In this document: one piece after another, positions 38,388 through 46,460 of the stretch | Position numbering within the stretch: the first letter of the stretch is position 1 | How the letters are laid out: each line of letters opens with the position of its first letter | Origin: Streptococcus chenjunshii | Lineage (GTDB): Bacteria; Bacillota; Bacilli; Lactobacillales; Streptococcaceae | Direction of reading: 5' to 3' | Length of the DNA: 64,000 nucleotides | NCBI RefSeq assembly: GCF_003086355.1 | Contig: NZ_CP031733.1 | Span: forward strand, 558,001-622,000 | Position numbers and translations under genes: made by a program | The notes under the pieces: model-generated | Database searches by the model: none | What the model was told of the DNA's origin: nothing | Seen by the model: the letters and a program-made list of their open reading frames with translations, nothing else

Positions 38388-39153
38388 GTGGAAAGCGGCC
38401 CGCACTGCAATGCTGATATGGGCTTTGAGCATCGGGCTGCTCTGTTTTATCACGATTAGTTTATTTCCAAGTATGGAAAACAGTGCGGCCTCAATGGCTG
38501 AATCTTTAGGCAATATGGGAAATCTTTCGGCCAGCATGGGGATGGACAAATTAAATATTGCCAACTTTAACGGCTATTATGCTGTTGAAAATGCTTTGAT
38601 TTTTTCAGTTGGGAGTACGATGTTTGCAGCCTATTTAGGGATTATTTCCCTAGCTAAGGAAGAAGAAGGACACACTGCTGAATTTCTGTATACACTTCCC
38701 TATCATAGGGGAACTGTCTGGCTGACTAAATATCTTAGTATTATTTGCCTCCTGCTTGTTTTCAACGGTCTTGTTATTTTCTTTGAAATAGCAGGAGTCA
38801 AGCTGGCTGACCTTGATTTAGACTTTAGCTCTTACTGGCTGTATCATTTTCGTACTTTTCTGATGCAGAATGAAGTAGCCGCTTTTTGTTTTTTCCTGTC
38901 GGCTGTTTGCCGTAAAAAACAAGTCGGACTGGCTTTGGGGCTTGCTCTTTTGCTGTATGCTATGGATATGATCTGCCGTATTGTAGAGGATACTGCCTTT
39001 CTCAAATATGTGACACCTTATTATTATGCGAATGCAGTCACCGTTTTCAGTCAGGAAAAAATGAACAGCCTTTATCTTTTAATCGCCTGCGGTATTCTTA
39101 TCTGCAGTCTTTTGCTTAGCTATACTGTTTTGAATAAACGTGATTTATCATGA
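38368..39153 (+). CDS. ABC-2 type transporter permease
   Basis: This 261-residue protein has six hydrophobic segments, with EEEGHTAEFLYTLPYHR in the first large loop, which is typical of ABC-2 permeases. The start ATG 38368 follows AGGAGGAG. It is the last gene of the LytTR operon and is followed by a strong terminator. Confidence 0.87.
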   Translation: MVLLMHEWKAARTAMLIWALSIGLLCFITISLFPSMENSAASMAESLGNMGNLSASMGMDKLNIANFNGYYAVENALIFSVGSTMFAAYLGIISLAKEEEGHTAEFLYTLPYHRGTVWLTKYLSIICLLLVFNGLVIFFEIAGVKLADLDLDFSSYWLYHFRTFLMQNEVAAFCFFLSAVCRKKQVGLALGLALLLYAMDMICRIVEDTAFLKYVTPYYYANAVTVFSQEKMNSLYLLIACGILICSLLLSYTVLNKRDLS

Positions 39154-39170
39154 GGGCAGTGAACTAAGGT

Positions 39171-39213
39171 GCGGGACAGTACTGATTTTTGTCCCGCTCT
39201 TATTTTTTAGGCT
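39171..39213 (+). terminator. Terminator of the LytTR-ABC operon
   Basis: GCGGGACA pairs with TGTCCCGC (written TTGTCCCGC) and is followed by TCTTATTTTTT. Confidence 0.88.
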
Positions 39214-39256
39214 TTTACTGTTGCCAACTGCTCTTAAATTTGGTATGCTATAAGTG

Positions 39257-39447
39257 TCTTCAGGGCAGGGTGCAATTCCCGACCGGCGGTGACTTTTTGT
39301 CTGCTGCTCCTGTTTGAAGGCTGCAGATGATATTCTGCGGCGTTCACGGTTGAGCGCAGAGTACAGACGAAGAGAAGTCCGCGAGCGCAAGCTGATGTGG
39401 TGTGATTCCACAACCGACAGTAAAGTCTGGATGGGAGAAGACGAAGG
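39257..39447 (+). ncRNA. FMN riboswitch (RFN element)
   Basis: The hallmark RFN blocks appear in order: CTTCAGGGCAGGGTGCAATT, CCCGACCGGCGGTGA, AGTCCGCGAGCG, TGTGGTGTGATTCCACAACC, GACAGTAAAGTCTGGATGGG and AGAAG. It senses FMN and controls ribU directly downstream. The bases from 39440 to 39505 presumably hold the expression platform. Confidence 0.97.
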
Positions 39448-39521
39448 GCTTTTTGTTTTGCCTGCGGCAAAAGAATACTCTTTGGGACTTCTTTCAATTG
39501 TTTAATTGGAGGAATTTTTTT

Positions 39522-40079
39522 ATGACAAAAACACGGCAAATGGCTTATATCGCCATTCTTTCAGCTCTTTCATTTTTATTGATGTATATCCAGTTTCCCT
39601 TAATTCCGGCAGCTGGTTTTCTGCAGGTTGATTTTTCGATTCTGCCCGTTTTGCTCGGTTTGGTTATTTTCGATTTAGGCAGTGCCTATGCTGTTTTAAC
39701 TATTCGGACACTTCTAAAGCTCCTGCTGAATAATGGCGGGGTCTCAACGTTAATCGGACTGCCTATGAATTTTGTGGCGCTGGGAATTTTCGTTTTAGCT
39801 CTCGCCTTAATCTGGAATAAGGAGAGGACCCGCCGCAATTATATTGCAGCCTCAATTGCGGGCACACTAGGTCTAACCGCAGCAATGCTTATCCTTAATT
39901 ATGTTTATGCGGTTCCGCTCTATGCTCAGTTTGCTCATTTCGATATAAAAGCCCTTTTAGGTTTGGGAAATTATCTGTTTGCTATGGTTGTTCCTTTTAA
40001 TTTGCTTGAAGGCTTGATTTTTGCAGCTGCTTTCTTACTTCTGTTTACCTGCTTGGAACCTGTCTTAAAGAAATTATAA
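39522..40079 (+). CDS. ribU: Riboflavin ECF transporter S component
   Basis: This 185-residue membrane protein with about six helices (MAYIAILSALSFLLMYIQFPLIPAAGFLQVDFS, NGGVSTLIGLPMNF) is the substrate-binding unit that takes up riboflavin with the shared EcfAA'T module encoded elsewhere. A longer frame from 39402 would start inside the riboswitch; ATG 39522 follows GGAGG and is chosen. The FMN riboswitch upstream supports the substrate. Confidence 0.95.
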   Translation: MTKTRQMAYIAILSALSFLLMYIQFPLIPAAGFLQVDFSILPVLLGLVIFDLGSAYAVLTIRTLLKLLLNNGGVSTLIGLPMNFVALGIFVLALALIWNKERTRRNYIAASIAGTLGLTAAMLILNYVYAVPLYAQFAHFDIKALLGLGNYLFAMVVPFNLLEGLIFAAAFLLLFTCLEPVLKKL

Positions 40080-40086
40080 AACTTTG

Positions 40087-40102
40087 TGGTATAATAAAGG
40101 CT
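40087..40102 (+). promoter_or_regulatory. Extended -10 promoter giving a possibly leaderless mRNA
   Basis: TGGTATAAT is followed by seven bases and then ATG 40103. The AAGG in the spacer is only two bases from ATG, too close to serve as a ribosome-binding site. Confidence 0.55.
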
Positions 40103-40759
40103 ATGAAAAACAAACAGACCTATTTTGCCCTTGCTTCTTCCGCCTTGCTCATGTTTATGATACTGGGTTATCTGGTCAAATTTTACCCTGGGACTTTGGC
40201 AGGTTTTGATTCCAGTATTCAGTCGGGGCTGAGGGGGGAACTGCCAGATTTTATGACAGCCTGTTTCAGAACGGTGACTGTTCTCGGCAATGCGCCTGTT
40301 CTTATTTCCGGTGTTTTCTTATGTGTCCTCTTTTTTGCTCTTATAAAAAAATGGCGGGCTGAGGCGTATTTTTTGGCAGGCAATCTGTTGCTGATCATCC
40401 TCTTTTCAACAGCCTTTAAATACTTATATCAGCGCCCTAGGCCTGATTTAGTTTATCTGATTGAGAGGCCATTAGGACCGTCCTTTCCCAGCTGGCATGC
40501 GGCATCAACCTTTATCATTTTTACAGCTCTGATGATTATTGCTGCACAAAGGCTGAGGAACCCTTGGCTGAAGTACGGTGCAGAACTGCTTTTAATGTTT
40601 CTGCTGGTCAGTGTGGGTTTATCCCGCATTTATCTGGGCGTTCATTACCCTTCCGATATCATAGGCGGCTGGCTGCTTGGGGCTGCCCTGATTGCCTTTC
40701 TTTACCCGTTTTATGAACGGAAACGCTTTATCTGGCGTTTTCAAAGCAAACAAAACTAA
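40103..40759 (+). CDS. PAP2-family phosphatase (undecaprenyl-PP phosphatase type)
   Basis: This 218-residue protein has about six membrane helices and the three PAP2 motifs: KYLYQRPRP, PSWHAAST and SRIYLGVHYPSDIIGG. It probably recycles undecaprenyl pyrophosphate or dephosphorylates another lipid phosphate outside the membrane. The mRNA may begin at the ATG itself. Confidence 0.88.
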   Translation: MKNKQTYFALASSALLMFMILGYLVKFYPGTLAGFDSSIQSGLRGELPDFMTACFRTVTVLGNAPVLISGVFLCVLFFALIKKWRAEAYFLAGNLLLIILFSTAFKYLYQRPRPDLVYLIERPLGPSFPSWHAASTFIIFTALMIIAAQRLRNPWLKYGAELLLMFLLVSVGLSRIYLGVHYPSDIIGGWLLGAALIAFLYPFYERKRFIWRFQSKQN

Positions 40760-40781
40760 CAGAGTCTAAGTTCTGCAGTTT

Positions 40782-40815
40782 GAAAGAGCCGTGAAAAAAC
40801 CGGCTCTTTTTTTAA
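40782..40815 (+). terminator. Terminator after the PAP2 gene
   Basis: AAAGAGCCG pairs with CGGCTCTTT around TGAAAAAAC, followed by Ts. Confidence 0.88.
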
Positions 40816-40821
40816 TAGAAA

Positions 40822-40836
40822 TGGTATAATAAATTT
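40822..40836 (+). promoter_or_regulatory. Extended -10 promoter giving a possibly leaderless mRNA
   Basis: TGGTATAAT is followed by six A/T bases and ATG 40837. There is no Shine-Dalgarno sequence at all. Confidence 0.6.
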
Positions 40837-41772
40837 ATGAATAAACGTTATTATACTTTAAATGCCTATTATCGGCAGCTGTTTGGCGAAAAAATATTTA
40901 AAGTTCCAATCGATGCCGGTTTTGACTGCCCCAACCGTGATGGAACAGTAGCCCATGGCGGCTGCACCTTTTGCACTGTTTCAGGATCAGGCGATGCCAT
41001 TGTGGCGCCGGATGCTCCTATTCGTGAACAGTTTTACCGCGAAATTGACTTTATGCATGGCAAGTGGCCGGAAGTCAGGAAATATCTGGTCTATTTTCAA
41101 AATTTCACAAACACTCATGAGAGGGTAGAAATTATTCGTCAGCGTTATGAACAGGCTATTAATGAGCCGGGAGTGATTGGCGTCAATATCGGAACCAGAC
41201 CGGATTGTCTGCCGGATGAAACAATTGATTACTTAGCAGAACTGTCCGAACGGATGCATGTGACTGTTGAGCTTGGTCTGCAGACGACCTATGAGAAAAC
41301 CTCCCAGCTTATCAACCGAGCCCATTCTTATGAACTGTATGTCGAGACGGTCAAACGGCTGCGGCAGTATCCCAAAATTGAAATTGTGTCGCATTTGATT
41401 AATGGCCTGCCCGGCGAAACAGCAGAAATGATGGTCGAAAATGTCAGGCGCTGCGTAACAGACAATGATATTCAGGGAATTAAACTCCATCTGCTCCATT
41501 TGATGACCAATACACGTATGCAGCGGGATTATCACGAAGGACGTCTAAAACTTCTCAGTCAGGAAGAATATGTTGATATTATCTGCGATCAGCTGGAAAT
41601 TATTCCTGAACACATTGTGATTCACCGTCTCACTGGAGATGCTCCGCGGCATATGCTGATCGGTCCGATGTGGAGTTTGAATAAATGGGAAGTTCTCAAC
41701 AGCATTGATAGAGAAATGGAAGCCAGAGATTCCTATCAGGGCTGCCGTTTAAAAAAACAGGCCCTCGCCTGA
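40837..41772 (+). CDS. mnmL: Radical SAM enzyme MnmL (YtqA, TIGR01212 family)
   Basis: This 311-residue protein has the TIGR01212 cysteine region FDCPNRDGTVAHGGCTFC (about 26-45) and conserved TNTHERVE, GTRPDCLPDE and HLLHLMTNTRM segments. In Gram-positives the YtqA/YtqB pair was recently named MnmL/MnmM: MnmL acts on the cmnm5 group of the tRNA wobble uridine and MnmM methylates the result to mnm5s2U. The mnmM gene follows 44 bases later, which supports the assignment. Confidence 0.82.
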   Translation: MNKRYYTLNAYYRQLFGEKIFKVPIDAGFDCPNRDGTVAHGGCTFCTVSGSGDAIVAPDAPIREQFYREIDFMHGKWPEVRKYLVYFQNFTNTHERVEIIRQRYEQAINEPGVIGVNIGTRPDCLPDETIDYLAELSERMHVTVELGLQTTYEKTSQLINRAHSYELYVETVKRLRQYPKIEIVSHLINGLPGETAEMMVENVRRCVTDNDIQGIKLHLLHLMTNTRMQRDYHEGRLKLLSQEEYVDIICDQLEIIPEHIVIHRLTGDAPRHMLIGPMWSLNKWEVLNSIDREMEARDSYQGCRLKKQALA

Positions 41773-41816
41773 TTTTCTTAGAAAATTATCCTGAACTGGT
41801 ACTAAGAGGAAGGAGA

Positions 41817-42383
41817 ATGATGGTAAAAAGACCGCTTGATTTATCCCACGATTTTTTGGCAGAAGTGCTGGATAGCAGCAGTACTGCACTTGATGCCACT
41901 ATGGGCAACGGCTATGATACAGTCTTTTTAGCTCGTTTAGCTAAACAGGTCTATGCTTTTGATATTCAAGAACAGGCGGCTTTGCAGACACAGAACCGCC
42001 TGCAGGAATTAGGTCTGACCAATGTTCAGATCATTTTAGACGGACATGAGCATGTTGACCGCTACGTTGGAGAAATTAAGGCTGCTGTTTTTAATCTGGG
42101 TTATCTGCCAAAAGCTGATAAATCCGTCATTACCAAACCGGAAACCACACTGCAGGCTCTGCAGAAAGTTTTGGACTGCCTGCTTATCGGCGGCCGAGTT
42201 GCCATCATGGTTTACCATGGACATACTGGCGGCAAGGAAGAAAAAGATGCCGTTCTGGCTTTTGCAGAAAACTTACCGCAAACCCAATTTTCCGTCATGC
42301 TTTATCAGCCCCTAAATCAAAAGAATACTCCCCCTTTTTTAATCATGATAGAAAAGCTAAAACAAGATACAAAGGCCGTATAA
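41817..42383 (+). CDS. mnmM: tRNA mnm5s2U methyltransferase MnmM (YtqB)
   Basis: This 188-residue class I SAM methyltransferase has LDATMGNGYDTVFLA (SAM loop) and VFNLGYLPKADK (catalytic-type motif). Starts at 41817 and 41820 are both possible after GAGGAAGGAG. The last seven codons (KQDTKAV) and the TAA stop are supplied by the end of a hairpin repeat (AAGATACAAAGGCCGTATAA), so the native C-terminus was probably replaced. Confidence 0.83.
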   Translation: MMVKRPLDLSHDFLAEVLDSSSTALDATMGNGYDTVFLARLAKQVYAFDIQEQAALQTQNRLQELGLTNVQIILDGHEHVDRYVGEIKAAVFNLGYLPKADKSVITKPETTLQALQKVLDCLLIGGRVAIMVYHGHTGGKEEKDAVLAFAENLPQTQFSVMLYQPLNQKNTPPFLIMIEKLKQDTKAV

Positions 42384-42545
42384 AAATCCGTATGAAAATG
42401 ACGGTAAGTCCGAAATCTGTGATTTCGCAGACGCACCTCTGTCAGGACGGCTAGAAAGGTGCGGTCGGCTGTGAAGACGACAAAGCTTTCAGACGTCTAC
42501 GGCTGACGGTAAGTCCGAAATCTGTGATTTCGCAGACAGCACCCC
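42363..42545 (-). repeat. Modular hairpin repeat overlapping the mnmM 3' end
   Basis: On the minus strand the right end and the CATACGGAT-type arm are intact. The long loop cassette occurs once fully and begins a second time at about 42504 (GACGGTAAGTCCG again). The left end is lost. The repeat's outer end overlaps the last codons of mnmM. Confidence 0.8.
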
Positions 42546-42613
42546 AGTCCGTCCAAGCATTTGCGCTTCCAAGACTGTTTCTGAAAAAGGTCAGGATATT
42601 AACCTCAAAACAG

Positions 42614-42669
42614 ATTAAAGACAGAGAAAAGCATAACCCAAAAGTTTGTTTTCTCTGTCTTTCTATTAT
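42614..42669. terminator. Bidirectional terminator between mnmM and the ABC ATPase gene
   Basis: AAAGACAGAGAAAA pairs with TTTTCTCTGTCTTT. The minus-strand gene ends within a few bases of it. Confidence 0.85.
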
Positions 42670-42670
42670 T

Positions 42671-43462
42671 TTAAAATTCCTTGATTTCCGGTTTAATAAA
42701 GAAACGCTGCTTGTCGATAGGAAGAATCGTTACAGGGTTTTCATAAAAGGTTTCGAGAGTCTGAGGAGTAATGATTTCTTCTTTTTTTCCTTGAGCAACG
42801 ATTTCTCCTCTGCGCAGTAAGAGAATATGATCCATGCTTTGGGTGATTTCTTCTGCATGGTGGGTTACGTAGATCAGTGTTGGAGCCTGTGGCAGATCTG
42901 CAATCCGCTCAATCTGTGCCAGAAGTTTTTCGCGGGCAAAAAGATCAAGTCCGCTGGTGGCTTCGTCTAAAATGATAATTTCCGGTTCTTCCATAAGGCT
43001 GCGGGCAATGAGGAGAAGCTGTTTTTCTCCTTGCGATAGACTGGCATAGCTCCTCCCCAGCAAGTGGCCGCCGCCAATTGCCGCCAGCATTTCTCTGGCT
43101 TCGTTCAGTTCTTTCTCCCCATAAGCTTTATAAAGGATACTGGATTTATATTTACCAGTCAGTACGATTTTTTCTGCCAGCATCTGTTTGGGAAGGCGTT
43201 CAGCGATAAAAGAGCCGACCGTCCCAATTTTTTGACGGATTTCTGCGATATCTCCCTGACCGAAGGGCACTCCCAGAATTTCTGCCTCGCCTTCTGACGG
43301 AAAATATTCTGCCATAATAAGTTTGAGCAGTGTTGTCTTTCCAGAGCCGTTCAGTCCCAAAACAGCCCAAGTCTGCCCTTTTTCCACTGTCCAGCTGAGA
43401 TTTTTTAAAAGCCTCTTATTTTGTCTGCTAAGACTGACATTTGTCAGCGAAATAACCGCCAT
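42671..43462 (-). CDS. ABC transporter ATP-binding protein (YlmA-like)
   Basis: This 263-residue protein has Walker A GLNGSGKTT, signature LSQGEKQ, Walker B IIILDEATSGLD and YVTHHAEE. It is a single-domain ATPase of the YlmA/ModF-like type with no permease beside it, so the partner and substrate are unknown. ATG 43462 (MAVISLTN) follows GAAGGAGGCA; the longer TTG start at 43477 overlaps the ribosome-binding site. Its predicted leader is a hairpin repeat. Confidence 0.86.
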   Translation of the reverse strand: MAVISLTNVSLSRQNKRLLKNLSWTVEKGQTWAVLGLNGSGKTTLLKLIMAEYFPSEGEAEILGVPFGQGDIAEIRQKIGTVGSFIAERLPKQMLAEKIVLTGKYKSSILYKAYGEKELNEAREMLAAIGGGHLLGRSYASLSQGEKQLLLIARSLMEEPEIIILDEATSGLDLFAREKLLAQIERIADLPQAPTLIYVTHHAEEITQSMDHILLLRRGEIVAQGKKEEIITPQTLETFYENPVTILPIDKQRFFIKPEIKEF

Positions 43463-43478
43463 CCCTGCCTCCTTCAAT

Positions 43479-43643
43479 AAGATACAAAGGCCGTGAAGAA
43501 CGCAATGGGAAAATAGGAAAACTGACGAAGAAACTTTAGTTTCTAGTAAGTTTTGTACTCACAGAGCAGCCACATTCGTAAGTCAGCATGCGCTTCCTAC
43601 GACTGCGTCTCTTTTTTCCGAGCTTTCAGGCCGTGTTCAGTTT
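43479..43643 (-). repeat. Modular hairpin repeat forming the ABC ATPase leader
   Basis: Minus-strand copy with left end CTGAACACGGCC (43643 side) and right end CACGGCCTTTGTATCTT (43479). It carries the GACGCAGTCGTAGGAAGCGC...GTGGCTGCTCTGTGAGTAC and GAAACTAAAGTTTC loop cassettes. TATCTT ends about 5 bases from the Shine-Dalgarno sequence. Confidence 0.85.
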
Positions 43644-43653
43644 AAGCCTCTCC

Positions 43654-43662
43654 ATTATAGCA
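43654..43662 (-). promoter_or_regulatory. Extended -10 promoter of the ABC ATPase gene
   Basis: On the minus strand this reads TGCTATAAT. The predicted start, about 43647, lies only a few bases before the hairpin repeat, so the repeat would be almost the entire 5' leader. Confidence 0.6.
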
Positions 43663-43896
43663 TATCCCCAAAATGATGAGCAAGCAGCAAAAAGCGTATC
43701 AGTTTAGCGTCATATCAAGCGGAGAAAATGAGACTGCTGCTAAGTTTGCAGAATACAGACCTAATTGTACGGCGGGAAAAGGAGCAGAATGAGCTGGGCC
43801 AGCTTTTTATGCCTGAGCTTAAAAATCGGCTCCTTATCGTCAATCTTTAGGAAATGTGCTATAATGGGAATACTATCATTTTTAGGAGAATAACTC

Positions 43897-45231
43897 ATGG
43901 AAGACCCTGGCAGTCAGCCTTTACTTTTTCAATTTATTTTATTACTGATTCTAACCCTTTTAAATGCTTTTTTCTCAGCCAGTGAGATGGCTTTAGTTTC
44001 CTTGAACCGTTCGCGCGTGGAACAAAAGGCAGAGGAGGGAGATAAAAATTACAGCCGTCTGCTGTCTGTGCTTGATAAACCTAATAACTTTTTATCAACC
44101 ATTCAGGTAGGCATTACTTTTATCGGTTTACTTTCCGGAGCCAGCCTAGCTGATTCCTTGGGAACGCAGGTGGCCGTTTGGTTTGGCAATTCTGCGACAG
44201 CTAAAACAGCAGGAAGTCTCATTGCCCTTGTCTTTTTAACTTATGTTTCTATCGTTTTGGGAGAGCTTTACCCTAAACGTATTGCCATGAATCTTAAAGA
44301 TAAGCTGGCTGTTTTTTCAGCTCCTGTCATTATTGTACTTGGTAAAATTGTCAGTCCTTTTGTCTGGCTCTTATCTGCTTCGACGAATATCCTAAGTCGG
44401 ATAACGCCTATGACTTTCGATGATGCTGATGAGAAAATGACACGGGATGAAATCGAATATATGCTGTCAAACAGTGAAGAAACACTTGATGCGGAAGAAA
44501 TTGAAATGCTGCAGGGGGTCTTTTCGCTTGATGAAATGATGGCTCGTGAAATTATGGTCCCGCGGACAGACGCCTTCATGATCGATATTAATAACGATAC
44601 TAGAGAAAATATCGAAGAGATTCTGAAGAAAAATTTTTCCCGCATTCCCGTCTATGACGATGATCGCGATAAAATTATCGGAGTGCTCCATACCAAAAGA
44701 ATATTGGATGTAGGCTTCCGAGATGGTTTTGATAAAATTGTTCTGCGCAAACTCCTGCAGGAACCGCTTTTTGTTCCGGAAACCATTTTTATCGATGATT
44801 TACTGAGACAGCTCCGCAATACACAAAACCAAATGGCCGTTTTACTGGATGAATACGGCGGTGTTGCTGGTTTAGTCACACTCGAAGATCTGTTGGAGGA
44901 AATTGTCGGTGAAATCGACGATGAGACAGATAAAGTGGAACAGTTCGTCCATGCTATCGGCGATAATACTTATATTGTCCAAGGCACAATGACCTTAAAC
45001 GACTTTAACGAACACTTTGATGTTGAACTGGAAAGTGACGATGTTGATACCATAGCCGGCTACTATCTGACCGGTGTCGGAACGATTCCCAGTCAGGAAG
45101 AAAAAGAAAGCTTTGAAGTGGACAGTAAGGAGAAACATCTGCAGATTATCAATGATAAGGTGAAAGACGGCCGCATTACAAAGCTGAAGGTGCTCATCTC
45201 TGATATAGAACAGTATCTTGACGAAGACTAA
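43897..45231 (+). CDS. CorC/HlyC-type CNNM-CBS membrane protein
   Basis: This 444-residue protein has a DUF21/CNNM membrane domain (about 1-185, four hydrophobic segments), a CBS pair (about 215-330: MVPRTDAFMIDI, FSRIPVYDDDRDKIIGVLHTKRIL, MAVLLDEYGGVAGLVTLEDLLEEIVGEI) and a C-terminal CorC_HlyC domain. Relatives export Mg2+ or Co2+. The old name hemolysin is misleading. A TGCTATAAT promoter at about 43856 precedes it; the terminator stem overlaps its stop codon. Confidence 0.92.
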   Translation: MEDPGSQPLLFQFILLLILTLLNAFFSASEMALVSLNRSRVEQKAEEGDKNYSRLLSVLDKPNNFLSTIQVGITFIGLLSGASLADSLGTQVAVWFGNSATAKTAGSLIALVFLTYVSIVLGELYPKRIAMNLKDKLAVFSAPVIIVLGKIVSPFVWLLSASTNILSRITPMTFDDADEKMTRDEIEYMLSNSEETLDAEEIEMLQGVFSLDEMMAREIMVPRTDAFMIDINNDTRENIEEILKKNFSRIPVYDDDRDKIIGVLHTKRILDVGFRDGFDKIVLRKLLQEPLFVPETIFIDDLLRQLRNTQNQMAVLLDEYGGVAGLVTLEDLLEEIVGEIDDETDKVEQFVHAIGDNTYIVQGTMTLNDFNEHFDVELESDDVDTIAGYYLTGVGTIPSQEEKESFEVDSKEKHLQIINDKVKDGRITKLKVLISDIEQYLDED

Positions 45232-45251
45232 GCAAATCTTAGTCTTTTTTA
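45224..45251 (+). terminator. Terminator overlapping the CorC-like gene's stop
   Basis: AAGACTAAG pairs with CTTAGTCTT around CAAAT, followed by TTTT. The TAA stop lies in the upstream arm. Confidence 0.85.
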
Positions 45252-45304
45252 TATCAAAAATGATATAATAAATTTAGGTAAAACGGTTGCAAAGGAGGGA
45301 CAGC

Positions 45305-46093
45305 ATGACAGAGATTGATTATGGCCAAGTTATAGGAATGGTTCATTCAACTGAAAGTTTTGGATCTGTAGACGGTCCCGGAATTCGTTTTGTGATTTTC
45401 ATGCAAGGCTGCAAACTGCGCTGCCAGTACTGCCATAATCCTGATACATGGGCTATGGAGACAAACATGTCTCAAGAAAGAACGGTAGACGATGTTTTGG
45501 AGGAAGCACTGCGCTACCGCCATTTTTGGGGAAAGAACGGCGGTATTACTGTTTCAGGCGGTGAAGCGATGCTGCAGATTGACTTTATTACAGCTCTGTT
45601 TACTAAAGCTAAAGCGCTGGGCATTCACTGTACTTTGGATACCTGCGGTTTTGCCTACCGTCCGACTCCTGAATATCATAAAATAGTGGATAAACTCTTA
45701 GCGGTGACAGATTTAGTGCTTTTGGATATTAAAGAAATTGACCCTGAGCAGCATCTTTTTGTAACCCGCCAGCCTAATAAAAACATTCTGCTTTTTGCTC
45801 AATATCTCTCAGATAAAGGAATTCCTGTCTGGATCCGCCATGTTTTAGTGCCGGGTCTGACGGATATTGATGAGCATCTAATTAAGCTGGGAGAATTTGT
45901 AGCGACGCTGAAAAATGTCGATAAATTTGAAATTCTGCCTTACCACACTTTGGGAGAATTCAAATGGCATGAACTGGGGATTCCTTATACCCTTGAAGGT
46001 GTGAAACCGCCGACTAAAGAGCGGGTGCAAAATGCCAAAAAATTGATGCATACCGAGAGTTACACCGAATACTTAAACCGGGTACACGGCTGA
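45305..46093 (+). CDS. pflA: Pyruvate formate-lyase activating enzyme
   Basis: This 262-residue radical SAM enzyme has GCKLRCQYCHN (CxxxCxxC, about residues 35-45), ITVSGGEAMLQ and DTCGF. It installs the glycyl radical on pyruvate formate-lyase, giving anaerobic mixed-acid fermentation. ATG 45305 follows AAAGGAGGGA; the upstream in-frame start at 45287 is not needed. pfl itself is not adjacent. Confidence 0.95.
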   Translation: MTEIDYGQVIGMVHSTESFGSVDGPGIRFVIFMQGCKLRCQYCHNPDTWAMETNMSQERTVDDVLEEALRYRHFWGKNGGITVSGGEAMLQIDFITALFTKAKALGIHCTLDTCGFAYRPTPEYHKIVDKLLAVTDLVLLDIKEIDPEQHLFVTRQPNKNILLFAQYLSDKGIPVWIRHVLVPGLTDIDEHLIKLGEFVATLKNVDKFEILPYHTLGEFKWHELGIPYTLEGVKPPTKERVQNAKKLMHTESYTEYLNRVHG

Positions 46094-46113
46094 GAGAGGC
46101 GTGACAGTTATAT

Positions 46114-46161
46114 TCTGCCCCTATTGGTTAGATGGACTAACCAGTAAGGGCAGCTTTTTTA
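46114..46161 (+). terminator. Terminator after pflA
   Basis: CTGCCCCTATTGGTTAG pairs with CTAACCAGTAAGGGCAG around ATGGA, followed by CTTTTTT. Confidence 0.93.
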
Positions 46162-46272
46162 TGTCCAAATGGATTGGTCTGTTTAACTGGTTATAAAGTA
46201 AGATTAATATGGCATGGCTAAACATAAGCCGCTTAAAACTGACACTATAAACTGTCAAATCAGAATAATGTC

Positions 46273-46365
46273 ATACTATTCAAGGTACAGCCGTGGCTCC
46301 TGTGATTGATGGTAAGACAGACTACAGTCAAACAGCTATCGTGGCGGCCGGTATTCAAAAAGATG
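46273..46365 (+). pseudogene. Remnant of the lipase-like toxin gene
   Basis: The frame reads HTIQGTAVAPVIDGKTDYSQ then TAIVAAGIQ, matching an internal part of the two downstream lipase-like proteins (QAIAVAPVIDGKTDYSQTAI). Upstream and downstream coding is lost. It is a third, decayed copy of the cassette. The rest of the 46094-46460 gap holds the pflA terminator and the next promoter. Confidence 0.85.
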
Positions 46366-46395
46366 GCAAATGTCACTTGTTTTTTTCAGTGTTAC

Positions 46396-46405
46396 TATGC
46401 TATAC
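46396..46405 (+). promoter_or_regulatory. Promoter of cassette copy 1
   Basis: ATGCTATACT (extended -10) and the following AATTAAAACGAAT and AACAAGGAGCAGG are repeated almost exactly before copy 2 (about 47772), showing that the promoter was duplicated with the genes. Confidence 0.6.
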
Positions 46406-46460
46406 TGATGAAAATTAAAACGAATCACCGAAGTTATTTATAGGGAACAAGGAGCAGGGT

